Shown here: in pieces, positions 1 to 4,692 of the stretch
Layout of the letters: every line of letters begins with the position of its first letter
Position numbering within the stretch: position 1 is the stretch's first letter
Source of the DNA: Candidatus Methanoplasma sp.
Lineage (GTDB): Archaea; Thermoplasmatota; Thermoplasmata; Methanomassiliicoccales; Methanomethylophilaceae
Direction: 5' to 3'
Length of the DNA: 6,270 nucleotides
Assembly (NCBI GenBank): GCA_031256615.1
Contig: JAIRQG010000093.1
Coordinates: 1 to 6,270, forward strand
Translations under genes and position numbers: made by a program
Notes under the pieces: generated by a model
Database searches by the model: none
Seen by the model: the letters and a program-made list of their open reading frames with translations, nothing else
Told to the model about the DNA's origin: nothing

Positions 1-448
1 CGGAAGCGATAATGCATGTTATCAGCGCCACGATGTACAACCTCTTCGTGATGCAAAGCAGACCTGCTACCGCACTTAACGCACCGCTAGCAACAATGAC
101 GGCACTGACGGCAATGAGCATATTCCTAATGGAATCTCCTTCAAAGATTTCACTTAACAAGTTCTCATAGCCGGCATCCATCAAAATGTTTTTCATAGAT
201 TCTATCTCGCCGTCTACGTTGTATAAGGTGTATATGCCATCGTAAAGCGCGAATATTGCCCATGCAAAACAGGCGATGCCCAATATCAACAGAGCATAGC
301 TCTTCTTCGCCTGAGGCTGATTATATTGTTGCTGAGGCGAATTTGCTCCTGTTCCTCTTCTGTTTGATCCGCACGATGTGCAGAACGTATCCGAATCGCG
401 AAGCGGAGCTCCGCAACTCATACAAAAGTTATTGTTGCCCTCTCCCAT
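1..448 (-). CDS. Zinc-ribbon membrane protein, copy 1 (partial, C-terminus beyond left edge)
   Basis: This gene reads leftwards from the ATG at 446-448 and is still open at base 1, giving 149 residues. The N-terminus has a double CxxC zinc ribbon (C9-x2-C12 and C23-x2-C26), then a Gln/Asn/Pro-rich linker (about residues 31-50), a membrane helix at about 51-75, an acidic loop at about 77-107, a second helix at about 109-133 and the start of a third after the basic K135-R136. It is a paralogue of the complete gene at 609-1133: residues 5-24 are identical, and a 39-nt DNA stretch (399-437) is identical to 1084-1122. The loop between helices 1 and 2 is divergent and this copy is 7 codons longer over the shared part. 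No Shine-Dalgarno precedes the ATG; a TATA-like box lies about 29 nt upstream, so a leaderless or near-leaderless mRNA is likely. The function is not recognised. The architecture suggests a membrane-anchored protein with a small metal-binding domain, most likely cytoplasmic. Confidence 0.85.
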   Translation of the reverse strand, partial: MGEGNNNFCMSCGAPLRDSDTFCTSCGSNRRGTGANSPQQQYNQPQAKKSYALLILGIACFAWAIFALYDGIYTLYNVDGEIESMKNILMDAGYENLLSEIFEGDSIRNMLIAVSAVIVASGALSAVAGLLCITKRLYIVALITCIIAS

Positions 449-540
449 ATTTATCATAATATCATCTGGTTAGAAATATTAGAAAGTAACCTGCCAGCAG
501 AGGTATGTTCCGGCATCCACGAAAAAAAAAACATTATATT
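446..540. repeat. Duplicated upstream region, unit A
   Basis: The sequence upstream of zinc-ribbon copy 1 resembles the sequence upstream of copy 2 (1131-1220) over about 90 nt. It includes an exact 15-nt match (476-490 against 1160-1174) and a gapped match around GCATCC-CGAAA at 513-524 against 1198-1208. With the coding similarity this defines a tandem duplication with a period of about 685 nt at the 5' end. The outer boundary is blurred by the A-rich stretch here. Confidence 0.6.
474..482 (-). promoter_or_regulatory. TATA-like box of zinc-ribbon copy 1
   Basis: On the minus strand this reads CTAATATTT and is centred about 29 nt before the copy 1 ATG, the usual distance for an archaeal leaderless or short-leader transcript. 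It is part of a 15-nt block (476-490) identical to the block before copy 2 (1160-1174), so the promoter was duplicated with the gene. Confidence 0.45.
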
Positions 541-589
541 TTTTTATAAAAAATGTGAAGTAAGAAGTTTGTGAGAGGTCGTCAGACCT
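522..589 (-). terminator. Probable terminator of zinc-ribbon copy 2
   Basis: Reading leftwards from the copy 2 stop there is a hairpin (5-bp stem 576-580 with 585-589, 4-nt loop). It is followed on the minus strand by a run of six T (548-553) and a run of ten T (522-531). Archaeal transcription terminates efficiently at T tracts, so the T runs are probably the main signal. A weak AT-only inverted repeat (531-556) lies between them. Confidence 0.5.
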
Positions 590-608
590 TTGCCGGAGGG
601 CGGTTCTG

Positions 609-1133
609 TTACGAAGGTGTTTCTCCAGCAAATCCGCCCTTGTTTTTGTATATAAAAAAGGCGACGATAAAACCTACTATTCCGACCACGCTTATCAGCG
701 CAAGCACGGAAGCGATTATGCAGGTTATCAACGCCACGATATACATTCTCTTCAATATGCACAGCAGACCCGCTATCGCACCTAACGCACCGCTAGCAAT
801 AAAGACAGCACCAAAAGCAACGAATATACTCCTCAGATAATCTTCGCCGATATTCGCGAACAGTTCCTCATAGTCATTCATAAGCGTGTCTATCATACTG
901 TCAACGCTGTGCAAATAATAGATGCCTATGACGATCGCAAATGCCGCCCATAAAAGACAGGCTATGCCCAAGAACAGCAAAGTGTTGCTTTTCTTTGCGG
1001 GGGGCTGGTTGTACTGCTGCGCGGGAGAACCCGCCGCTCCTTTCCTGGTTGATCCGCAATTTGTGCAGAACGTGTCAGAGTCTCGAAGCGGAGCTCCGCA
1101 ACTCATACAAAAGTTATTGTTGTCCTCCTCCAT
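609..1133 (-). CDS. Zinc-ribbon membrane protein, copy 2 (complete)
   Basis: A 174-residue protein. Residues 9-27 form a double CxxC zinc ribbon (C9, C12, C23, C26), followed by a flexible Gln/Pro-rich linker ending in K47-K48. Hydrophobic segments lie at about 50-74, 101-127 and 131-162; the last is long enough for two closely spaced helices, giving three or four in all. The loop at about 75-100 is acidic. The C-terminus is short and hydrophilic (from K163). The ATG at 1131-1133 is chosen because the zinc ribbon starts at once after it, it aligns with the copy 1 start, and a TATA-like box lies about 28 nt upstream with no Shine-Dalgarno, suggesting a leaderless mRNA. It ends in TAA, the only non-TGA stop in the window. 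Many archaea and bacteria encode small zinc-ribbon membrane proteins of unknown role; I cannot assign a function beyond that. Confidence 0.88.
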   Translation of the reverse strand: MEEDNNNFCMSCGAPLRDSDTFCTNCGSTRKGAAGSPAQQYNQPPAKKSNTLLFLGIACLLWAAFAIVIGIYYLHSVDSMIDTLMNDYEELFANIGEDYLRSIFVAFGAVFIASGALGAIAGLLCILKRMYIVALITCIIASVLALISVVGIVGFIVAFFIYKNKGGFAGETPS

Positions 1134-1155
1134 AATATCATAATATTATCGGATT

Positions 1156-1166
1156 GAATATATTAG
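1156..1166 (-). promoter_or_regulatory. TATA-like box of zinc-ribbon copy 2
   Basis: On the minus strand this reads CTAATATATTC, centred about 28 nt upstream of the copy 2 ATG. Position and AT content fit an archaeal TATA box, and the block is conserved before copy 1. Confidence 0.5.
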
Positions 1167-1210
1167 AAAGTAACTGGCTGGGCGAAGGCATATTCCTGCA
1201 TCCGCGAAAG

Positions 1211-1220
1211 AAGCATTTAT
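1211..1220 (+). promoter_or_regulatory. TATA-like box of the glycosylase-like gene
   Basis: AAGCATTTAT is centred about 28 nt before the ATG at 1245. No Shine-Dalgarno is evident between them, so a leaderless or very short leader is likely. The match to a TATA consensus is modest. Confidence 0.35.
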
Positions 1221-1244
1221 GCCGTATGCTATGCGGATAACGCC

Positions 1245-1835
1245 ATGGACGATTTAGACAAACTGAAAACAGAGCTTTTTGAATGCAGGGAGTGCAGAGA
1301 TCTTTTCGGGTTCGAGCCCAGGCCCGTCTGCATGGGGAACTCAGGGGCAAAGATCGTACAGGTCAGCCAAGCTCCGTCGATCCATGTGCATAATACGGGA
1401 AGATCCTTCAACGACATAAGCGGCAGGAGATTGAGGAACGAGTGGTACGAGATATCGGAAGAGGTATTCTATGACCCGGATATCTTTTACATAACATCGG
1501 TCGGGCACTGTTATCCGGGGAAATCAAAGAACAAAGGAGACAACCCTCCGCCGAAGATATGCGCTCAGAAGTGGCTCAGCAGAGAAATAGACATGGTAAG
1601 GAACAAGATGTTCATTCTCGTCGGCAAAGCCGCGGCGGATTTCTTCTTTCCGAAGAGCGATTTTACCGATCTGGTGTTCTCGGACCATACAATAAAGGGC
1701 AGGCCAGCATATGTGATACCTCATCCGTCGCCGCTGAACGTCAGGTGGTTCAAGGAGCATCCTGAGTTTGAGAAAGAAAGAATTGTTGAGATAAGAGACA
1801 CTCTCCATGACCTGATCTTTGATCAATATGCTTGA
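1245..1835 (+). CDS. Uracil-DNA glycosylase superfamily protein, probable 4Fe-4S type
   Basis: A 196-residue protein with the layout of the uracil-DNA glycosylase superfamily. Four cysteines, C14 and C17 near the N-terminus and C89 and C106 in the middle, match the C-x2-C ... C-x(14-17)-C pattern that binds 4Fe-4S in family 4 and 5 enzymes. The first active-site region (residues 38-64) reads VSQAPS followed by NTGRSF and SGRRL. The NTGR-F part resembles the family 5 (UdgB) pattern, but the usual G-x-A-P-G/A core is SQAPS here. Residues 83-91 correspond to the strand carrying the third cysteine, 123-131 to the conserved strand with glycine (ILVGKAA), and 160-165 are HPSPLN, the canonical H-P-S-x-x-N DNA-binding and catalytic loop. 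Related enzymes excise uracil or other deaminated bases from DNA to start base excision repair. Substrate range here is uncertain because motif A is atypical. It is transcribed divergently from the zinc-ribbon pair. Confidence 0.85.
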   Translation: MDDLDKLKTELFECRECRDLFGFEPRPVCMGNSGAKIVQVSQAPSIHVHNTGRSFNDISGRRLRNEWYEISEEVFYDPDIFYITSVGHCYPGKSKNKGDNPPPKICAQKWLSREIDMVRNKMFILVGKAAADFFFPKSDFTDLVFSDHTIKGRPAYVIPHPSPLNVRWFKEHPEFEKERIVEIRDTLHDLIFDQYA

Positions 1836-1860
1836 TTATGCGATCAGTTCATATACTTGG

Positions 1861-1870
1861 ATAAAATATT
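1861..1870 (+). promoter_or_regulatory. TATA-like box upstream of the structured element
   Basis: ATAAAATATT would place a transcription start near 1890, about 10 nt before the first predicted stem of the structured element. It is A/T-rich and correctly shaped, but unsupported by anything except position. Confidence 0.35.
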
Positions 1871-1889
1871 CACCTTCACGGACATCATG

Positions 1890-1985
1890 AGATGGCGAAT
1901 ACCGTTTCATGCCGTGGCGGGAATTACTCCCGCAGGCCGCACGGGGGCCGGGCCGAACGTGCGGAATCGGTTTTATTATTATATT
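1890..1985 (+). ncRNA. Candidate structured small RNA or attenuator
   Basis: Bases 1911-1970 are 75% G+C inside an AT-rich intergenic region. They can fold as two hairpins: GCGGGA 1917-1922 with TCCCGC 1928-1933 (5-nt loop), and CCGCACG 1937-1943 with CGTGCGG 1958-1964, the latter capped by GGC 1946-1948 with GCC 1952-1954. ACCG 1901-1904 can pair with CGGT 1968-1971 to close a three-way junction. A T-rich tract (1971-1985) follows, and a TATA-like box sits about 25 nt before the assumed 5' end. I recognise no known RNA family. It could be a free small RNA, a terminator complex for the upstream gene, or a regulatory leader for rps19e. The ends are estimates. Confidence 0.35.
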
Positions 1986-1998
1986 CCCTCAGCTATGC

Positions 1999-2008
1999 TT
2001 TTATATAA
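1999..2008 (+). promoter_or_regulatory. TATA box of the rps19e operon
   Basis: TTTTATATAA is the best TATA-box match in the window. Initiation about 25 nt downstream (near 2030) would leave a leader of about 44 nt containing the 2033-2057 inverted repeat and a Shine-Dalgarno. A second, weaker candidate (TTTATAC, 2013-2019) lies just downstream. Confidence 0.6.
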
Positions 2009-2032
2009 CATCCTTTATACCAAAAACCGTAA

Positions 2033-2057
2033 TTGTCAGGAATTCATATACTGACAA
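2033..2057 (+). promoter_or_regulatory. Perfect inverted repeat in the rps19e leader
   Basis: TTGTCAG (2033-2039) and CTGACAA (2051-2057) are exact reverse complements around an 11-nt spacer. They would lie at the very 5' end of the predicted mRNA, 6 nt before the Shine-Dalgarno GAGG (2063-2066). It could be an RNA hairpin affecting initiation or stability, or a dimeric DNA operator just downstream of the transcription start. Confidence 0.45.
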
Positions 2058-2073
2058 AAAACGAGGAATGAAT

Positions 2074-2502
2074 ATGGTAACAGTCTATGATGTTCCTGCT
2101 GAAGAACTCATACTCAAGACCGCAGAGAAACTGAGAGGAAACAATAAGATCACTCCTCCGGACTGGGCTGAGTTCGCAAAAACCGGCAGGCACACTGAGA
2201 GAGCACCGATACAGGAGGACTGGTGGTACACAAGGGCCGCGTCCATCCTTAGGAAGCTCTATGTGAAGGGGCCCATGGGGTCCTCTAAACTCGCCGCAGA
2301 GTATGGCGGATTCGCAGACAAAGGTTCAATGCCGAACAGGGCAGTAAAAGGAAGCCGGAGCATTGCGAGAAAATGTATGATGCAGCTTGAGGCGGCAGGA
2401 TATCTGCTGCCGACCAGCAAGCAGGGCCGCATGATCAGTCCTGCCGGGCAGTCATTGCTTGACAACACTGCGAAAGAGGTCTTTGACGAAAGAAAGAGCT
2501 GA
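2074..2502 (+). CDS. rps19e: Small ribosomal subunit protein eS19 (S19e)
   Basis: A 142-residue protein, close to the usual archaeal length of about 150. It starts with MVTVYDVPAEELI, typical of the family, and carries the signature D49-W-W-Y-T-R-A-A-S-I-L-R-K followed by the KGPMG turn (residues 65-69). The C-terminal part has the basic G-S-R-S-I-A-R-K segment (93-100) and the G-R-x-I-S-P-x-G end (118-125). S19e is an archaeal/eukaryotic protein of the 30S head. The ATG at 2074 is preferred: GAGG at 2063-2066 is 7 nt before it, whereas the in-frame ATG at 2068 lies only 1 nt after that site, and further upstream extension gives residues foreign to the family. First gene of the translation operon, 12 nt before the PDCD5-family gene. 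Confidence 0.97.
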   Translation: MVTVYDVPAEELILKTAEKLRGNNKITPPDWAEFAKTGRHTERAPIQEDWWYTRAASILRKLYVKGPMGSSKLAAEYGGFADKGSMPNRAVKGSRSIARKCMMQLEAAGYLLPTSKQGRMISPAGQSLLDNTAKEVFDERKS

Positions 2503-2514
2503 AGGTGTTTAAGC

Positions 2515-2844
2515 ATGGATGACCCTGAATTGGAAGCACTCAGAAGGAAAAGAATGGAAGAGGTCGCGGCTCAGCAATCGAACCAGACCGCACAGGAAGA
2601 AAAAGCCAAGCAGTTCGAGATGCAGAAACAGTCCATACTCAGGCAGATACTCACACCGGAAGCAAGGGACAGGCTTGCAAACATCAAACTTGCAAACCCC
2701 GAACAAGCCAACATGGTTGAGATGCAGCTTATTCAGATCGCACAGAGCGGAAGGCTGCAGAGTGTCATTACGGATGCCATGCTGAGAGACATTTTACAGA
2801 GGATAATGCCTCAGCAGAGAGAAATTAAGATAGAGAGGAGATGA
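2515..2844 (+). CDS. DNA-binding protein of the PDCD5 (TFAR19) family
   Basis: A 109-residue protein matching the archaeal PDCD5-like family: an acidic start ([14 protein letters not shown]), a Gln-rich helical N-terminal segment (about 15-38), and the core with [14 protein letters not shown] (41-54), then [11 protein letters not shown] (59-69) and [18 protein letters not shown] (77-94). The basic tail ends in KIERR. Archaeal members are compact helical bundles described as DNA-binding; the cellular role is not settled. The position between rps19e and rpl39e is a common archaeal arrangement. GGTG at 2504-2507 serves as Shine-Dalgarno 7 nt before the ATG. The stop overlaps an ATG at 2841 (ATGA), and the probable rpl39e start is 2847. 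Confidence 0.95.
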   Translation: MDDPELEALRRKRMEEVAAQQSNQTAQEEKAKQFEMQKQSILRQILTPEARDRLANIKLANPEQANMVEMQLIQIAQSGRLQSVITDAMLRDILQRIMPQQREIKIERR

Positions 2845-2846
2845 CG

Positions 2847-3002
2847 ATGTCCAGTACAAAACCGCCAGCAATGAAAGGCAGGCTGAACAAGAAGATTAAA
2901 CAGAACCGTCGTGTGCCCGCATGGGTCATGATGAGAACGAACAGGCAGTTCCTGCGCCACCCCAAGAGAAGGTCATGGCGCATGACGAAACTGAAGGAGT
3001 GA
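2847..3002 (+). CDS. rpl39e: Large ribosomal subunit protein eL39 (L39e)
   Basis: A 51-residue, strongly basic protein of the length typical for archaeal L39e. It contains KQNRRVPAW (18-26), then MRTNRQF (29-35), HPKRRSWR (38-45) and the closing TKLKE, all matching the family. L39e has no compact fold: it threads through 23S rRNA and lines the wall of the peptide exit tunnel. The start at 2847 (MSSTKP) is chosen over the ATG at 2841, which overlaps the preceding stop, because family members begin MSS-x-K-P and GAGGAG (2835-2840) ends 6 nt before 2847. The gene is very short and easily missed. It is 2 nt downstream of the PDCD5-family gene and 5 nt upstream of rpl31e. Confidence 0.96.
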   Translation: MSSTKPPAMKGRLNKKIKQNRRVPAWVMMRTNRQFLRHPKRRSWRMTKLKE

Positions 3003-3007
3003 GTGAC

Positions 3008-3271
3008 ATGGCCGACGAAACAGAAAGGATAATAACCATACCGCTCAGAAAAACAAAGCAGGCCCCGCGCACAAAGAGGGCTGCCCGTGCGATAAAAGAG
3101 GTCAGGTCCCATATCATGAGACACATGAAAGTTGATGAAGAGAACGTCTGGATAGACGCCTCGCTCAATGAGAGGATCTGGCAGAACGGGATAAGGAACC
3201 CCCCGTCCAAGGTGACCGTCAAGGCCGTCAAATTCGATGACGGGCTTGTAGAGGTCTCCCTCGCAGAGTGA
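3008..3271 (+). CDS. rpl31e: Large ribosomal subunit protein eL31 (L31e)
   Basis: An 87-residue protein of the L31e family. It begins MADETERIITIPLRK, followed by the basic segment R21 to R27 and R-A-I-K-E-V-R-S-H-I-x-R-H-M (27-40), then VWIDASLNERIWQNGIRNPPSKVTV from about 47, which is diagnostic. L31e sits on the 50S surface near the tunnel exit. The ATG at 3008 is chosen: GAAGGAG (2993-2999) is 8 nt upstream and overlaps the end of rpl39e. The frame stays open upstream to 2921, but that part overlaps rpl39e and is not family-like. Its stop overlaps a GTG (3268-3270) in the eif6 frame. Confidence 0.96.
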   Translation: MADETERIITIPLRKTKQAPRTKRAARAIKEVRSHIMRHMKVDEENVWIDASLNERIWQNGIRNPPSKVTVKAVKFDDGLVEVSLAE

Positions 3272-3276
3272 ATAAG

Positions 3277-3936
3277 ATGATGAGGCTCTCACGCTGCAGC
3301 GGCAGCCCGAACATCGGGGTCTATGCATCGGTCAACGAGAGCTTATCCATCATAGCTGCAAACTCCGCACCCAGTTTCGTTGAAGACATCGAGACGGTAC
3401 TGGGTGTGGATACCATTTTAACAACTGTTTCCGGCTCTTTCGTCCTCGGCTCGCTGGTCAGGATGAATTCCAACGGCGCCGTTGTGACAGGATTGATAGA
3501 GGCAACGGAGCTGGAAAAGATCAAAAAGAAGATCAACGTGACGGTGCTTCGCGATAAGATCAATGCCGCCGGCAACAATGTTTTGGCAAACGATAACGGC
3601 GCCATCATCAATCCGAATTTAAGCTCGAGCGCGGGAAAAAGGATCGAGGACGCGTTAGGCGTCGAGGTCGTGAGATCGTCCATCGCCGGATACGATACGG
3701 TGGGGTCAGCGTGCGCCGCAACGAACAAAGGCTGCCTGTGCAACGTGAACGCCACCGAGAAGGATATGGACCTCATAAGGGATGTTCTCGGAGTGGAGCC
3801 GAGAAAAGGCTCTGTGAACCACGGTTCCAAACATATCGGGGCAGGCATCCTGTGCAATTCAAAAGGGGCGCTTGTCGGCGATGAGACAACCCCCATTGAA
3901 ATGGGCAAGATAGAGGACGGGCTGGTCCTCTTCTGA
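3277..3936 (+). CDS. eif6: Translation initiation factor 6 (aIF6), 50S anti-association factor
   Basis: A 219-residue protein of the aIF6/eIF6 family, which binds the 50S subunit and blocks joining with the 30S. The family fold is a five-bladed pseudosymmetric barrel, and repeated N-x-N/K-G turns mark the blades here: N64 (NSNGAVV), N106 (NDNGAI), N150 (NKGCLC) and N194 (NSKGALV). The N-terminus SGSPNIGVYA (8-17) and the segment G-S-V-N-H-G-S-K-H-I-G-A-G (178-190) are characteristic. Start choice is uncertain: ATG 3277 best matches the distance to the SG-x-P-x-IGV motif in known members as I recall them, while GTG 3268 overlaps the rpl31e stop (GTGA) and would add three residues; ATG 3280 is also possible. 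No good Shine-Dalgarno is close, so translation may be coupled to rpl31e. In many archaea rpl18a/LX and prefoldin genes follow, but not here. Confidence 0.95.
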   Translation: MMRLSRCSGSPNIGVYASVNESLSIIAANSAPSFVEDIETVLGVDTILTTVSGSFVLGSLVRMNSNGAVVTGLIEATELEKIKKKINVTVLRDKINAAGNNVLANDNGAIINPNLSSSAGKRIEDALGVEVVRSSIAGYDTVGSACAATNKGCLCNVNATEKDMDLIRDVLGVEPRKGSVNHGSKHIGAGILCNSKGALVGDETTPIEMGKIEDGLVLF

Positions 3937-4578
3937 TCACCTGGCGAAGACCCAGATACCGCTGAACTCGCTTATGTCGTCGGACGAGAGTTCCACTTCG
4001 TTCCCTACATACAGTATGTTCTCTCTGGGCACGCCGTCCAAAAATTCATCAAGCGTTTTCAGAGGGATGGTGAGTCCGCCCACCCTGTAGTGCATCGGAA
4101 CTATGATCTTGGGTCCAACGAGATTCAGAAACTCTTTTACCTTTTGGATCGAGAACGTATAGACCTCTCCCACAGGAACAAAGATAATATCCACATTCCT
4201 CAAGGCCTTGATAACATCCTCTGAAGGAATATCGCCGAGATCGCCGCAGTGACACACAGAAATGCCGTCCATAGTGAATTTGTAGATCGTGTTCATCCCT
4301 CGGACGGTTCCGTTCTTTTCATCGTGGAAGGACGGTAATCCTTCAAATTCGATCCCTTTAACTTTATGCTTCCCGTTCGCGGCAAAAAGCGCTGTGTGTT
4401 CGCTTTTGATTATCCGTAATGCGTTATGGTCAAAATGATCATGAGATATGAGGACGATATCTGCACTGGAAATAGGCGGTTTGATCCCGATCGACTTTCC
4501 GTCGTGCGGATCCGCCAGTACAGAATTCTCAACGCCAAAGAACTCAAAACATGAATGACCGTGCCATCTTATGCGCAT
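3937..4578 (-). CDS. Metallo-beta-lactamase-fold metal-dependent hydrolase (COG2220/UPF0173-like)
   Basis: A 213-residue protein of the metallo-beta-lactamase fold. It starts MRIRWHGHSCFEF, the usual N-terminus of this group, has D23 in the L-A-D-P loop, and the metal motif H46-D-H48-F-D50-H51. Further likely metal ligands are H85 (SFHD), H110 and D113 (CHCGDLG) and H163 (PMHY). Members bind one or two metals and hydrolyse varied small substrates; the substrate cannot be told from sequence. The ATG at 4576-4578 is preferred because it begins the conserved region and GGTGA lies 4 nt upstream; in-frame ATGs at 4599 and 4656 would add non-conserved residues. It faces eif6: its stop (3937-3939) abuts the eif6 stop (3934-3936) with no spacer. 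It is divergent from the DUF373 gene. Confidence 0.9.
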   Translation of the reverse strand: MRIRWHGHSCFEFFGVENSVLADPHDGKSIGIKPPISSADIVLISHDHFDHNALRIIKSEHTALFAANGKHKVKGIEFEGLPSFHDEKNGTVRGMNTIYKFTMDGISVCHCGDLGDIPSEDVIKALRNVDIIFVPVGEVYTFSIQKVKEFLNLVGPKIIVPMHYRVGGLTIPLKTLDEFLDGVPRENILYVGNEVELSSDDISEFSGIWVFAR

Positions 4579-4603
4579 GCTTTCACCATAAGGGTGCATG
4601 TAG

Positions 4604-4614
4604 AAAATATTTTT
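4604..4614 (-). promoter_or_regulatory. TATA-like box of the metal-dependent hydrolase
   Basis: On the minus strand AAAAATATTTT is centred about 31 nt before the ATG at 4578, predicting a very short leader that could still hold the GGTGA site. This is the best AT-rich box on that strand at a suitable distance. Confidence 0.4.
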
Positions 4615-4665
4615 CCCCGCCTGTCTGGTTTTATTCAGGCGCAACGCTGACATCACATTATGCTC

Positions 4666-4674
4666 TTATATTAA
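4666..4674 (+). promoter_or_regulatory. TATA-like box of the DUF373-mptE operon
   Basis: TTATATTAA is centred about 23 nt upstream of the DUF373 ATG (4693). With initiation about 25 nt downstream the transcript would start at or next to the ATG. No Shine-Dalgarno is present before that ATG, in keeping with a leaderless mRNA. Confidence 0.5.
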
Positions 4675-4692
4675 TGATACAATCCAGTAATA

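Larger units (their letters stand above)
1131..1220. repeat. Duplicated upstream region, unit B
   Basis: This is the counterpart of 446-540. The similarity runs from the start codon of zinc-ribbon copy 2 across its promoter and into the proposed promoter of the divergent glycosylase gene. The duplicated unit therefore ended close to the glycosylase start. Confidence 0.6.
1836..2073. other. Intergenic region between the glycosylase-like gene and rps19e
   Basis: About 240 nt without a convincing coding region. It contains, in order, a TATA-like box (1861-1870), a GC-rich foldable element (1901-1971), a T-rich stretch (1971-1985), the rps19e TATA box (1999-2008) and a leader inverted repeat (2033-2057). 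The open frame running into rps19e from 1909 is judged non-coding upstream of 2074. Confidence 0.7.

Noticed and set aside
256..459. Plus-strand open frame opposite zinc-ribbon copy 1, with a similar one at 941-1135
   Set aside because: Both are antisense reflections of the duplicated zinc-ribbon coding sequence; their mutual similarity follows from the duplication itself.
531..556. AT-only inverted repeat as a mobile-element end or origin
   Set aside because: It is low complexity (T7/A6) with no neighbouring transposase, target-site duplication or repeated origin boxes; a terminator role is enough.
1524..1826. Minus-strand open frame of 100 codons inside the glycosylase-like gene
   Set aside because: It is antisense to conserved motifs (HPSPLN, cysteine region) of the real gene and resembles nothing.
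1885..1905. TPP riboswitch-like string TGAGATGGCGAATACC
   Set aside because: It superficially resembles the start of the TPP aptamer, but the second conserved half (CTGATC ... GCG-AGGGA) is missing downstream.
1901..1971. tRNA gene in the GC-rich element
   Set aside because: No T-loop GGTTCGA-type sequence, no 7-bp acceptor stem and no five-base-pair anticodon arm could be found.
1909..2073. In-frame N-terminal extension of rps19e
   Set aside because: It would add 55 residues foreign to the S19e family, run through the TATA box and leader, and ignore the good Shine-Dalgarno before 2074.
2921..3007. In-frame N-terminal extension of rpl31e
   Set aside because: It overlaps rpl39e in another frame, and L31e normally starts just before the E-R-I-I-T-I-P-L segment.
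2825..3328. Long minus-strand open frame of 167 codons
   Set aside because: It lies opposite three well-recognised ribosomal protein genes, has no family-like features and is Cys/Arg/Phe-rich as expected of an antisense shadow.
3321..3908. Long minus-strand open frame of 195 codons
   Set aside because: It is entirely antisense to eif6; its length reflects the codon bias of the true gene.
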